The notes under the pieces: model-generated | Told to the model about the DNA's origin: nothing | The model's database searches: none | The model's input: only the letters and a program-made list of their open reading frames with translations | Shown here: positions 1 to 5,384 of the stretch, one piece after another | How positions within the stretch are numbered: position 1 is the first letter of the stretch | How the letters are laid out: the number at the start of each line of letters is the position of its first letter | Source: Thermoplasmatota archaeon | Lineage (GTDB): Archaea; Thermoplasmatota; Thermoplasmata; RBG-16-68-12; JAJISG01 | Direction of reading: 5' to 3' | Length of the DNA: 5,513 bases | Assembly (NCBI GenBank): GCA_022848835.1 | Contig: JAJISG010000024.1 | Span: 1-5,513, forward strand | Position numbers and translations under genes: made by a program

Positions 1-482
1 AAGTGGGGACTCGCGACTTCCTCCTCGCCCTCAATCATGAACCGGAGCCTCAAGGGGAGGTGTCCGATAACCTCGCGAATTGCATCCTGGGCGGCGGCCT
101 GGGCGAGGACGTTCCCCTTTGTGTCGGCCACTCCCCTGGCATACAGATTGCCCTCTCGAACTACAGGATCGAAGGGGTCCGAGTCCCACTCCTCGATGGG
201 ATCCACCGGCTGAACATCGTAGTGGTTGTAGAGCAGGAGAATAGGCCCTTCCTGACCCCCCGCCTCTCCCAGCACCAGGTTGGGCCCGGCAGGAACGGAC
301 ATCTCCTTGGCATCGATGGAGTACTCCTCCAGAAGTCTCCGGGTTGCGTTCGCCCCCTCCTTGAACCCCTCTCCCTCAGCGCTGATGGTTGCCACCCTGC
401 AGTACTCCCTGAGGTCCTCCGTGAACCCTTCAAAGTGGGACTCGATGCAGGAAAAAACTCTCCTATGCGCTGTCTCCTCCAT
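1..482 (-). CDS. M20 family zinc metallopeptidase / amidohydrolase, N-terminal part (3' end outside window)
   Basis: This is the first 160 residues of a di-zinc M20 hydrolase (ArgE/DapE/CPG2/dipeptidase superfamily), probably a cytosolic enzyme that cleaves peptide or N-acyl bonds. Residues 84-91 read LYNHYDVQ, giving zinc ligand His87 and neighbouring Asp89. Residues 116-123 (ARGVADTK) supply the bridging Asp120. Residues 151-155 (EGEEE) before VASPH give the general base Glu154 and zinc ligand Glu155. The segment WDSDPFDPVVREGNLY is typical of the dipeptidase/acetylornithine deacetylase branch. The lid domain and last metal-binding His lie beyond base 1, so substrate cannot be assigned. The start is the only ATG after an in-frame TAG (bases 504-506); no convincing Shine-Dalgarno or TATA precedes it, so it may be read from the DUF1059 promoter 89 bases upstream. 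The long open frame on the opposite strand (3-539) is its shadow. Family is sure; specificity is open. Confidence 0.93.
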   Translation of the reverse strand, partial: MEETAHRRVFSCIESHFEGFTEDLREYCRVATISAEGEGFKEGANATRRLLEEYSIDAKEMSVPAGPNLVLGEAGGQEGPILLLYNHYDVQPVDPIEEWDSDPFDPVVREGNLYARGVADTKGNVLAQAAAQDAIREVIGHLPLRLRFMIEGEEEVASPH

Positions 483-507
483 GGGCCAGGAAATATGTTC
501 ACACTAT

Positions 508-523
508 TGAGGCCTTCGCCTCA
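508..523. repeat. Small perfect inverted repeat between DUF1059 and M20 genes
   Basis: TGAGGC-CTTC-GCCTCA forms a 6-bp stem with a 4-base loop, in the 89-base gap between the DUF1059 stop and the M20 start. In the minus-strand transcript it would sit about 26 bases before the M20 start codon. No T-run follows on the minus strand, so it is not an obvious terminator. It could be an mRNA hairpin affecting translation or processing, or chance. Confidence 0.35.
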
Positions 524-571
524 GCCCAAGAACGCATGATGTCGCTGGGATCGCGGGATCTGTATGACTGC

Positions 572-748
572 CTAGATATCGCGAATTACACTCATGACCT
601 TCTCGGCAAGCTCCGGCGGGACTGGATCAATGTCGTGGACGCTCTTTGCGTGCGCCGCAACGCTCATCATGAGCTCCTCCGTCGTCTCAGCTGTTCCCTT
701 CCACCCGCAGTCTATTCCTATGTCCGAGCATCTATAGCTTTTTGCCAT
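572..748 (-). CDS. DUF1059 family small protein (58 aa)
   Basis: This short gene encodes 58 residues matching the DUF1059 pattern. It opens MAKSYRCSDIGIDCGW with the family's paired cysteines (Cys7 and Cys14) and Trp16. A Glu-rich helix, the HAKSVHDID segment (His33 and His37) and a C-terminal helix PPELAEKVMSVIRDI follow. The function of the family is unknown; the conserved Cys and His residues could bind metal, which is inference. The length is normal for the family. The start ATG follows AGAGGA by about four bases, and a TATA-like element lies about 33 bases upstream, implying a very short leader. It ends 89 bases before the M20 peptidase on the same strand and may be the first gene of that transcript. 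The identification rests on motif recall; no alignment was run. Confidence 0.88.
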   Translation of the reverse strand: MAKSYRCSDIGIDCGWKGTAETTEELMMSVAAHAKSVHDIDPVPPELAEKVMSVIRDI

Positions 749-752
749 GATG

Positions 753-792
753 TCCTCTGCCGAGATTCGCTGTATCTTATAATAAGCTTTGT
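753..792 (-). promoter_or_regulatory. TATA promoter and RBS of the DUF1059 gene
   Basis: On the minus strand a purine-rich BRE-like stretch (GACAAAG) precedes CTTATTATAAG at 786-777. Transcription would be expected to start about 26 bases downstream near 755, giving a leader of only about 7 bases. AGAGGA at 758-753 could act as a ribosome binding site only if transcription starts slightly upstream of that estimate. The remaining bases up to 950 show no supported gene. Confidence 0.5.
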
Positions 793-950
793 CTGAATGG
801 TCAGGTCACACCTTTCCGTAGAGAGTCAGCCCTTTGAGGGTCCCATACGACAGTCAGGGTTGGGTGGATTCAGCCTATCAAATGCCTCGTCTAAGTATGA
901 GATCTGCTGACCCTTGGAGATGACAATCTAGGAGTATCAATATGATGGAA

Positions 951-2147
951 CTATCGAGCTCGTCTCGACCTCACTAGATAGAGGAGCAAGGCTATGGAGG
1001 CCACCAGGGAGAGTACGAGACCGTATGTAAACGTCCACATAGGCTGCAGAATCCACAGGAAACCAGCGATGGCGCTGGCGGGAAATTTGGCTAGGCCTGA
1101 AAAGGTGTGATAGGTACCCAGGGCTGTGGCCTTCAACTCTCTGGGAGAGAGGTCGGCGACGAAGGCTCTCTCTACCCCATTCACGAATGCGAAGGAGAGT
1201 CCAAAGACTAGGAAGAGGAGGAACACCTGCCAGTCGAGGGAGAAGAGGATGAAGCCCACGCACATGACGGAGAATAGGAGGTATCCGACCAGGATGACAG
1301 GCGCCCGACCGATGCGATCGGAAAGAACGCCTGTCGGCATGGCCACTGACGCGTAGACCACGTTGAAGGCCATGTAGAAGAGAATGCCTATCCCCTCAGT
1401 CAGCCCCACGCCCGTTGTCCTCAGCAATAGGAAGAGGACGGAAAAGTTTCCCAGGGAGTAGAGGGTGGTAATCACAATGAAGAGCCGAAGGTTCCTACCA
1501 AGGGAGGCGAAACTCACCCTCAGGGACGGAGTCTTCGGCTTCTCCTTACGTCTCTCGACAATGAATAGGGTGAGGAGGGCGGACAAAAGGGCCGGGGCTA
1601 CGGCCAGCAGGAAGATCTGTCTGTATGGGAAGCCGAGGAGATCTAGGAGGAGAAAGGCTATGAAGGGTCCGAGGACGGCGCCGAGGGTGTCTGCCAGTCT
1701 GTGAAACCCGAAGATCTTCCCCCTCTTGGCGACGGGGGCGATCTCTGCCAAGATGGCGTCTCTTGGCGCATCCCTTAACCCCTTGCCGACTCTCTCCATG
1801 ACTCCAACGCCCAGCAGGTCGGGCCAGGAACCGACGAAGGGTATGGCAGCCTTCATCGCGCTGGATATGCCGTATCCCGCGACGACCAGATCCTTTCTAC
1901 GACCAAGTCTGTCAGACCAGTGACCGGAGAAGACCTTCAGAATGCTAGACGTGCTCTCCCGGGCGCCTTCGAAGATACCGAAGATGAAGGCGGTACCCCC
2001 TATCTCTGCAGATAAGATGAAGAAGGGCATCAGGGGGAAGATCATGTCGCTGCTGAAGTCCGTCAAAAAGCTCACAAGTCCTAGAAGGAGGACATTGAAG
2101 GAGAGACCGGCAGTGAACCTCTTGGCGCGCCCCTGGTTTGCGCTCAT
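951..2147 (-). CDS. Major facilitator superfamily (MFS) transporter
   Basis: This 398-residue integral membrane protein has the usual 12-helix MFS length and twofold layout. Motif A appears after helix 2 as SGHWSDRLGRRK (residues 74-85) and is echoed in the second half as GVLSDRIGRAP (273-283). The first helix SFLTDFSSDMIFPLMPFF (26-43), then GKGLRDAPRDA (121-131) and GFHRLADTLGAVLGP (147-161), are hallmarks of a prokaryotic MFS_1 subgroup often labelled as drug or sugar efflux. That subgroup has no firmly known substrate, so proton-coupled export of a small molecule is inference. A central charged loop (about 199-222) separates the halves. The start ATG follows GAGGAGAAGAGG. The gene lies 67 bases downstream of the ferredoxin but has its own TATA element in the gap, so it is probably a separate unit. 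Confidence 0.93.
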   Translation of the reverse strand: MSANQGRAKRFTAGLSFNVLLLGLVSFLTDFSSDMIFPLMPFFILSAEIGGTAFIFGIFEGARESTSSILKVFSGHWSDRLGRRKDLVVAGYGISSAMKAAIPFVGSWPDLLGVGVMERVGKGLRDAPRDAILAEIAPVAKRGKIFGFHRLADTLGAVLGPFIAFLLLDLLGFPYRQIFLLAVAPALLSALLTLFIVERRKEKPKTPSLRVSFASLGRNLRLFIVITTLYSLGNFSVLFLLLRTTGVGLTEGIGILFYMAFNVVYASVAMPTGVLSDRIGRAPVILVGYLLFSVMCVGFILFSLDWQVFLLFLVFGLSFAFVNGVERAFVADLSPRELKATALGTYHTFSGLAKFPASAIAGFLWILQPMWTFTYGLVLSLVASIALLLYLVRSRRAR

Positions 2148-2201
2148 CCTCTTCTCCTCGGTCTCAAAAGACTGATGCCCCTGCGGGCACCCTTATAGGG
2201 G
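2148..2201 (-). promoter_or_regulatory. MFS gene promoter with TATA element and Shine-Dalgarno
   Basis: On the minus strand CCCCTATAAGGG (2201-2190) contains a TATA-like core starting about 14 bases after the ferredoxin stop codon. A start of transcription near 2169 would leave a leader of about 22 bases that includes GAGGAGAAGAGG directly before the ATG. The TATA element is short and GC-flanked, so basal strength may be modest. Confidence 0.5.
2176..2189. repeat. Inverted repeat inside the MFS core promoter / ferredoxin 3' end
   Basis: TGCCC-CTGC-GGGCA is a perfect 5-bp inverted repeat lying between the TATA element (2190-2201) and the predicted MFS transcription start. That is the usual place for a repressor operator in archaeal promoters. 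Alternatively it is a hairpin in the 3' untranslated region of the ferredoxin mRNA, followed after a few bases by CTTTTG, a weak terminator. The sequence alone cannot separate these readings. Confidence 0.4.
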
Positions 2202-2214
2202 AACATCCCAGGCT

Positions 2215-2544
<330 letters not shown>

Positions 2545-2551
2545 CTACGCC

Positions 2552-2566
2552 GTTATAAACTTGTGC
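2552..2566 (-). promoter_or_regulatory. Ferredoxin promoter (TATA plus BRE), leaderless
   Basis: Read on the minus strand, GGCACAAGTTTATAACG has a purine-rich BRE (ACAAG) directly before TTTATAA. The centre lies near 2556, about 27 bases before the ATG at 2529, so transcription should begin at or within a base or two of the start codon. No Shine-Dalgarno is present, in keeping with that. The core TTATAA is symmetric and could also direct plus-strand initiation near 2582 toward nnr, giving a leader of about 46 bases. Confidence 0.6.
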
Positions 2567-2627
2567 CCCTAGCTATCGTCCGCGATTCATCCACAATCTT
2601 GAAAGCTCCTATGCCCATTACGATACT

Positions 2628-4067
2628 GTGATTTCCCTCGAGGAGATGCGCGTTCTGGATAGGAACCTGGAGTATCACGGCGTGTCCATCGAGGAACTGA
2701 TGGAGCTGGCGGGTAAGGGGATTGCCGAGACCCTCCTCGAAAAGATGCAGGCTGGGGGCAAGAAGGTCCTCTTCTTCTGCGGCACTGGTAACAATGCAGG
2801 GGACGGATTTGTGGCTGCCCGCTACCTGGAAGAGCGAGCCATGGTTACCGTAGCACTGGCAAGGCCTTCGGATCAGATATGGCGAGGCCCCGCCAGAAAG
2901 AACTTCCAGAGGATTCCGTCCGATGTTCGCGTGCTTGAGCCGCCCCCGGACTACGACCTCCTGGCGAGGGAGGCGGACATCCTGGTGGACGGCCTTTTGG
3001 GAACGGGGCTGGAGGGTAGCCTCCGCGAACCCTATCGATCGATGGTGGAGGCCATGAACGCCTCCGAGAGACCCATCCTATCCATCGACTTGCCGAGTGG
3101 TATGGGGTCCGACACCGTTGTCCGGCCCCAGTTCACCGTCGCCCTGCACGCCGTGAAGGAGGGGATGAATGATGAGTTGTGCGGAGAGATCGTGGTGGTC
3201 GACATAGGCATCACCCACGAGTACGAGAGGCTCGTTGGTCCGGGTGAGTTTCTCTACTACCCAAAGCCTGGCTTAGACGCCCACAAGGGTGACAGCGGCC
3301 GCGTGCTCGTGGTGGCCGGAGGCCCGTATACTGGCGCGCCAGCCTTGGCCGGGTTGGCAGCATACCGCATCGGAAGCGATGTGGTCCATGTGGTCACGCC
3401 CTCCATCAGCCACCCGGTGGTGGCTTCCTTCAGTCCGACCCTCATCGTCCATGGTCTTCCTGGTGAGAAGCTGGTTCCCAGGAACCTGCCAAGGGTCCTG
3501 GAGCTGGCGGCAGGGAAGGATGCGGTGGTCATCGGACCAGGCCTTGGTAGAGACCCCGAGACGTTGGCGACGGTGAGGGACCTCATACGAGGTCTGGAAG
3601 GGCCTGTGGTTATCGATGCGGATGGGATCACCGCCGTAGCCGAGGATCGTAGCTGCCTTCAGGGGAAGAGAGGCGTCATAACCCCTCATAAGATGGAATT
3701 CCATAAGCTTAGCGCTGAGGAGCTGTCGGAGGATTTTGAGGAGAGGATAGGACAGGTACAATCCTTCGCCGCGAAGCTGGACTTCACGGTCCTACTCAAG
3801 GGTCGTCACGACATCATCTCTGATGGGGAGAATATCAGGGTTAACCAGACGGGTAATCCCGCCATGAGTGTGGGAGGGACCGGGGATGTTCTCGCAGGCC
3901 TTGTTGGTGGCCTACTCGGCAAGGGCCTCTCCCCCTTCAACGCCGCCAGGCTGGCAGCCTTTGCCAGCGGTTATGCGGGGGATATCGCCTTTCGAGAGCT
4001 GAGCTATGGGATGATGGCTACGGACGTATTGGATAAGATTCCAGCCGTCCTGATAGAGTTCCTCTAA
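2628..4067 (+). CDS. nnr: Bifunctional NAD(P)H-hydrate epimerase / ADP-dependent NAD(P)H-hydrate dehydratase
   Basis: This 479-residue metabolite-repair enzyme converts damaged NADHX and NADPHX back to NADH and NADPH. The N-terminal YjeF domain (about 1-205) epimerises R and S hydrates. It shows GTGNNAGDGFVAARYL (52-67), DGLLGTGL (121-128) and IDLPSG (153-158). The C-terminal ribokinase-like domain (about 215-479) dehydrates S-hydrates using ADP in prokaryotes. It shows HKGDSGRVLVVAGG (219-232), VIGPGLGRD (301-309), VIDADGI (328-334), TPHKMEFHKL (352-361), LLKGRHDI (389-396) and NPAMSVGGTGDVLAG (410-424), with Asp420 as the likely catalytic base. Length and order match the standard fusion. 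The start is GTG, chosen because it gives the family N-terminus MISLEEMRVLDRN; the next in-frame ATG at 2646 would remove six conserved residues. No clear Shine-Dalgarno precedes it. Its TAA overlaps the stop of the convergent Rieske-like gene. Confidence 0.97.
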   Translation: MISLEEMRVLDRNLEYHGVSIEELMELAGKGIAETLLEKMQAGGKKVLFFCGTGNNAGDGFVAARYLEERAMVTVALARPSDQIWRGPARKNFQRIPSDVRVLEPPPDYDLLAREADILVDGLLGTGLEGSLREPYRSMVEAMNASERPILSIDLPSGMGSDTVVRPQFTVALHAVKEGMNDELCGEIVVVDIGITHEYERLVGPGEFLYYPKPGLDAHKGDSGRVLVVAGGPYTGAPALAGLAAYRIGSDVVHVVTPSISHPVVASFSPTLIVHGLPGEKLVPRNLPRVLELAAGKDAVVIGPGLGRDPETLATVRDLIRGLEGPVVIDADGITAVAEDRSCLQGKRGVITPHKMEFHKLSAEELSEDFEERIGQVQSFAAKLDFTVLLKGRHDIISDGENIRVNQTGNPAMSVGGTGDVLAGLVGGLLGKGLSPFNAARLAAFASGYAGDIAFRELSYGMMATDVLDKIPAVLIEFL

Positions 4068-4381
4068 TAGCCCGAGACCTCGCCGTACACTGTACCGTCG
4101 ACGACCTTCACATTGTAGGTATCCAGAGGGAAGGTGGGCGGTTCACGGGCCACGTCACCGCTTCTTATGTTGAATTGGCCCTTGCAGACCGGACAGGTTA
4201 CTATCTCCCCTTCCAAGGACCCCTTACTCAAGTCCGTCCATTCGAGAGTGCACGAGGCATCCAGCACGTAAATATCCTCGGCCAGTTTGATGACCAAGTA
4301 TTCACAGCCGAGAACCTCGGACTTGATCATCCCACCATCCTGCAGGTCATCCACGTGGCACATTCTCGCAAGTTCCGGCAT
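4064..4381 (-). CDS. Rieske-fold small protein with altered cluster ligands
   Basis: This 105-residue protein follows the plan of soluble Rieske ferredoxins (BphF/NirD type). There is an N-terminal strand region, then the two ligand loops, then SGDVAREPPTFPLDTYNV (74-91) and a final strand pair. In the family the loops read CxH and CPxH and hold a 2Fe-2S cluster by two Cys and two His. Here loop one is CTLEW (Cys44, Leu46) and loop two is CPVCKGQF (Cys63, Cys66), with the normal 16-residue spacing. Both histidines are therefore gone, and one is replaced by cysteine. Other candidate ligands are Cys8, His9, Cys26 and Glu47. It may bind a differently ligated Fe-S cluster, a mononuclear metal such as zinc, or none. 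The start ATG follows GAGGAGA, and an in-frame TAG lies seven codons upstream. It converges on nnr with a 4-base overlap. Confidence 0.88.
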   Translation of the reverse strand: MPELARMCHVDDLQDGGMIKSEVLGCEYLVIKLAEDIYVLDASCTLEWTDLSKGSLEGEIVTCPVCKGQFNIRSGDVAREPPTFPLDTYNVKVVDGTVYGEVSGY

Positions 4382-4385
4382 GACA

Positions 4386-4420
4386 CTCTCCTCGAACTAT
4401 CCCCTCCATCTCCTTAAAGA
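4386..4420 (-). promoter_or_regulatory. Promoter and RBS of the Rieske-like gene
   Basis: Minus-strand AATCTTTAAGG contains a TATA-like TTTAAG at about 4418-4413, and CGAGGAGAG near 4394-4386 is a good Shine-Dalgarno about five bases before the ATG at 4381. Initiation about 26 bases after the TATA centre would fall near 4390, so TATA and Shine-Dalgarno fit together only with a short leader. No other feature was seen in the 95-base gap to the upstream membrane gene. Confidence 0.42.
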
Positions 4421-4476
4421 TTGTTCACTGCAGCTCGACGGATGCGATGGATGACCCCCGAAGGTGCGGCTCTCCC

Positions 4477-5022
4477 CTATCGAGTCTCCTCAGCCTGCTT
4501 GCGGAAGCGGGACAATGACAGGAAGAAGACTCCCGCGATGTTGATGGGAATGATCGCCTCAGCGAGGATGCTCAGATAGGCATCGGGAAGGCCGCTGCCC
4601 TTCAACCCATAGGCGTAGGTGCCCAGGAGCAGGGTGACCGGAATGGTGATGACCCATGTGGCCAGCAGAGCTGTCTCGAGGGAGGGCCTTGCGCGGTAGA
4701 GGCGTCGTGCTGCGGAGCAGGAGGCCAGAAAGACCAGGAACGCCATCGCGGCATCCACGATGGTTGTGCCCATGGGATTAATCCATTCGTATAGAAGGGC
4801 TGCAGAGAAGACACCTGAGCTGACCCCCAGGATGGCGGGGATTCCGAAGGGTAGTGAAGCCGCGAGCAGAAAGGCCTCGGGTCTAGGGGAGATGCAAGCT
4901 CCCAGCACGCATAGTGAAGTAGGGGGTACCCCTATGAAGAAGGCAACGTAACCTACCAGGAAGACGAGGAATGTAGATGCCTCTCTGAGCACCCCTGAGC
5001 CGCTTTTCAATAGCCGAACCAT
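4477..5022 (-). CDS. Integral membrane protein, QueT-like (putative ECF transporter S subunit)
   Basis: This 181-residue protein is almost wholly hydrophobic, with five or six predicted membrane segments (about 17-43, 49-79, 85-104, 116-138 and 148-170, the first perhaps split). It has a basic loop ARRLYRARPS (105-114) and a charged C-terminus SRFRKQAEETR. ISPRPEAFLLAASLPFGIPA (44-63) followed by a small-residue helix resembles the signature region of QueT/DUF988 proteins. Those are substrate-binding subunits of energy-coupling-factor transporters proposed to take up queuosine precursors, and the length also fits. The likeness is from recall and is weak outside that region, so an unrelated membrane family is possible. 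No ECF ATPase or T subunit is nearby. The start ATG has no Shine-Dalgarno but has TTTTTAG about 27 bases upstream, which could be a leaderless promoter. A longer structured leader is the alternative. Confidence 0.7.
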   Translation of the reverse strand: MVRLLKSGSGVLREASTFLVFLVGYVAFFIGVPPTSLCVLGACISPRPEAFLLAASLPFGIPAILGVSSGVFSAALLYEWINPMGTTIVDAAMAFLVFLASCSAARRLYRARPSLETALLATWVITIPVTLLLGTYAYGLKGSGLPDAYLSILAEAIIPINIAGVFFLSLSRFRKQAEETR

Positions 5023-5045
5023 AACGCCCTATCCACAGCATTAGC

Positions 5046-5053
5046 CCTAAAAA
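5046..5053 (-). promoter_or_regulatory. Possible TATA element for leaderless transcription of the membrane gene
   Basis: Minus-strand TTTTTAGG is centred about 27 bases before the ATG at 5022, the spacing that gives a leaderless mRNA in archaea, and no Shine-Dalgarno is present. It departs from the TTTATA consensus and lies just after a potential stem, so it can equally be read as the T-run of a terminator-like structure. Confidence 0.35.
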
Positions 5054-5120
5054 GACCTTGGGCCCCCGTCGACGCCACTCTTGCGGTAGCGGCAAACATC
5101 CCGCCCTAAGGTGCAGGTCT
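5049..5120 (-). other. Potential structured leader or terminator-like element upstream of the membrane gene
   Basis: On the minus strand CCTTaGGGC (5111-5103) can pair with GCCCAAGG (5063-5056) with one bulged base, and flanking AGA (5120-5118) can pair with TCT (5055-5053). The stem encloses a second hairpin, GCCGCT-ACCGCAAG-AGTGGC (5093-5074), with one G-T pair. The outer stem is followed by T-rich TTTTTA. A transcript starting well upstream of 5120 would carry this element just before the membrane gene, as an attenuator or regulatory leader might. No known riboswitch family was recognised. Confidence 0.35.
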
Positions 5121-5183
5121 CCCCTGGTCATCCAACAGTTCGCGGTCTATGAAAACAGCTTTCTGCCAGTTTTCTTTTGCCGA

Positions 5184-5199
5184 CAAATAGTTTATATAC
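5184..5199 (+). promoter_or_regulatory. Strong archaeal promoter (BRE plus TTTATATA), plus strand
   Basis: CAAATAG immediately followed by TTTATATA (5191-5198) is a near-consensus archaeal BRE/TATA pair and the best promoter in the window. The purine-rich side lies to the left, whereas on the minus strand the flank is pyrimidine-rich (CTTCTTTCCG), so plus-strand firing is favoured. Initiation is expected near 5221. The first possible start codons of the downstream gene lie at 5310, 5355 and 5385, which would give an unusually long leader. Confidence 0.68.
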
Positions 5200-5238
5200 T
5201 CGGAAAGAAGGTTGAAATCTGCCCGGAAATCCACCTCT

Positions 5239-5258
5239 CTTTTTTTCCTTCTTTTTTC
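5239..5258 (+). terminator. Double oligo-T tract, potential archaeal termination or attenuation site
   Basis: Seven T (5240-5246) and six T (5252-5257) lie in a pyrimidine block on the plus strand. Oligo-T in the non-template strand is sufficient to stop archaeal RNA polymerase. No plus-strand gene ends nearby, because nnr ended at 4067. The tracts sit only about 20-37 bases after the expected start of transcription from the promoter at 5191. Confidence 0.4.
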
Positions 5259-5363
5259 CTACTAACCGAGAACAGATCTACCTTAAAGGCTCATTCGCCC
5301 AGGTACAATGTGAGAATCCCTGCGTTGCCGAAAAAACTAAAGGTCGGTATTTCTATGCATCAT

Positions 5364-5378
5364 GAGGTGAGGGGGAGG
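5364..5378 (+). promoter_or_regulatory. Strong Shine-Dalgarno region deciding the start of the right-edge gene
   Basis: GAGGTGAGGGGGAGG contains both GAGGTGA and GGAGG, each complementary to the usual archaeal 16S 3' end. GGAGG ends six bases before the GTG at 5385, a good spacing, and supports that codon as the start over ATG 5355 and GTG 5310 in the same frame. Confidence 0.5.
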
Positions 5379-5384
5379 CTTGTT

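Larger units (their letters stand above)
5023..5384. other. 362-base non-coding, signal-rich intergenic region
   Basis: This is the longest gene-free stretch of the window, between a minus-strand membrane gene and a plus-strand gene. It holds the possible leader structure, a strong plus-strand TATA promoter and a polypyrimidine/oligo-T block. From about 5130 rightward it is more AT-rich than the rest of the window. No tRNA, repeat array or complete convincing gene was found in it. Confidence 0.6.

Noticed and set aside
3..539. 178-residue open frame on the plus strand
   Set aside because: It lies antisense to the M20 peptidase, whose minus-strand frame carries all the expected catalytic motifs; the plus frame resembles no family.
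536..796. 86-residue plus-strand frame
   Set aside because: It covers the DUF1059 gene on the opposite strand, which has the family pattern, an RBS and a TATA box.
797..910. 37-residue plus-strand frame starting at ATG 797
   Set aside because: No RBS or TATA, and the composition is not protein-like.
749..950. Minus-strand open stretch without a start (about 924-827), ending in SKG, with LKGLTLYGKV in the next frame; possible gene remnant
   Set aside because: Neither frame has a usable start upstream, a stop precedes the first, and no family is recognisable. Chance is as likely as decay.
3273..3761. 162-residue minus-strand frame inside nnr
   Set aside because: It is antisense to the conserved ADP/substrate-binding motifs of the dehydratase domain.
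4883..5131. 82-residue minus-strand frame overlapping the start of the membrane gene
   Set aside because: It is an out-of-frame shadow with Arg/Gly-rich content; the 4477-5022 frame has clear membrane segments.
5103..5234. 42-residue minus-strand frame from GTG 5234, ending DDQGRPAP
   Set aside because: The frame runs straight through the strong TATA element, has only a poor RBS, and matches nothing known. It remains possible but unsupported.
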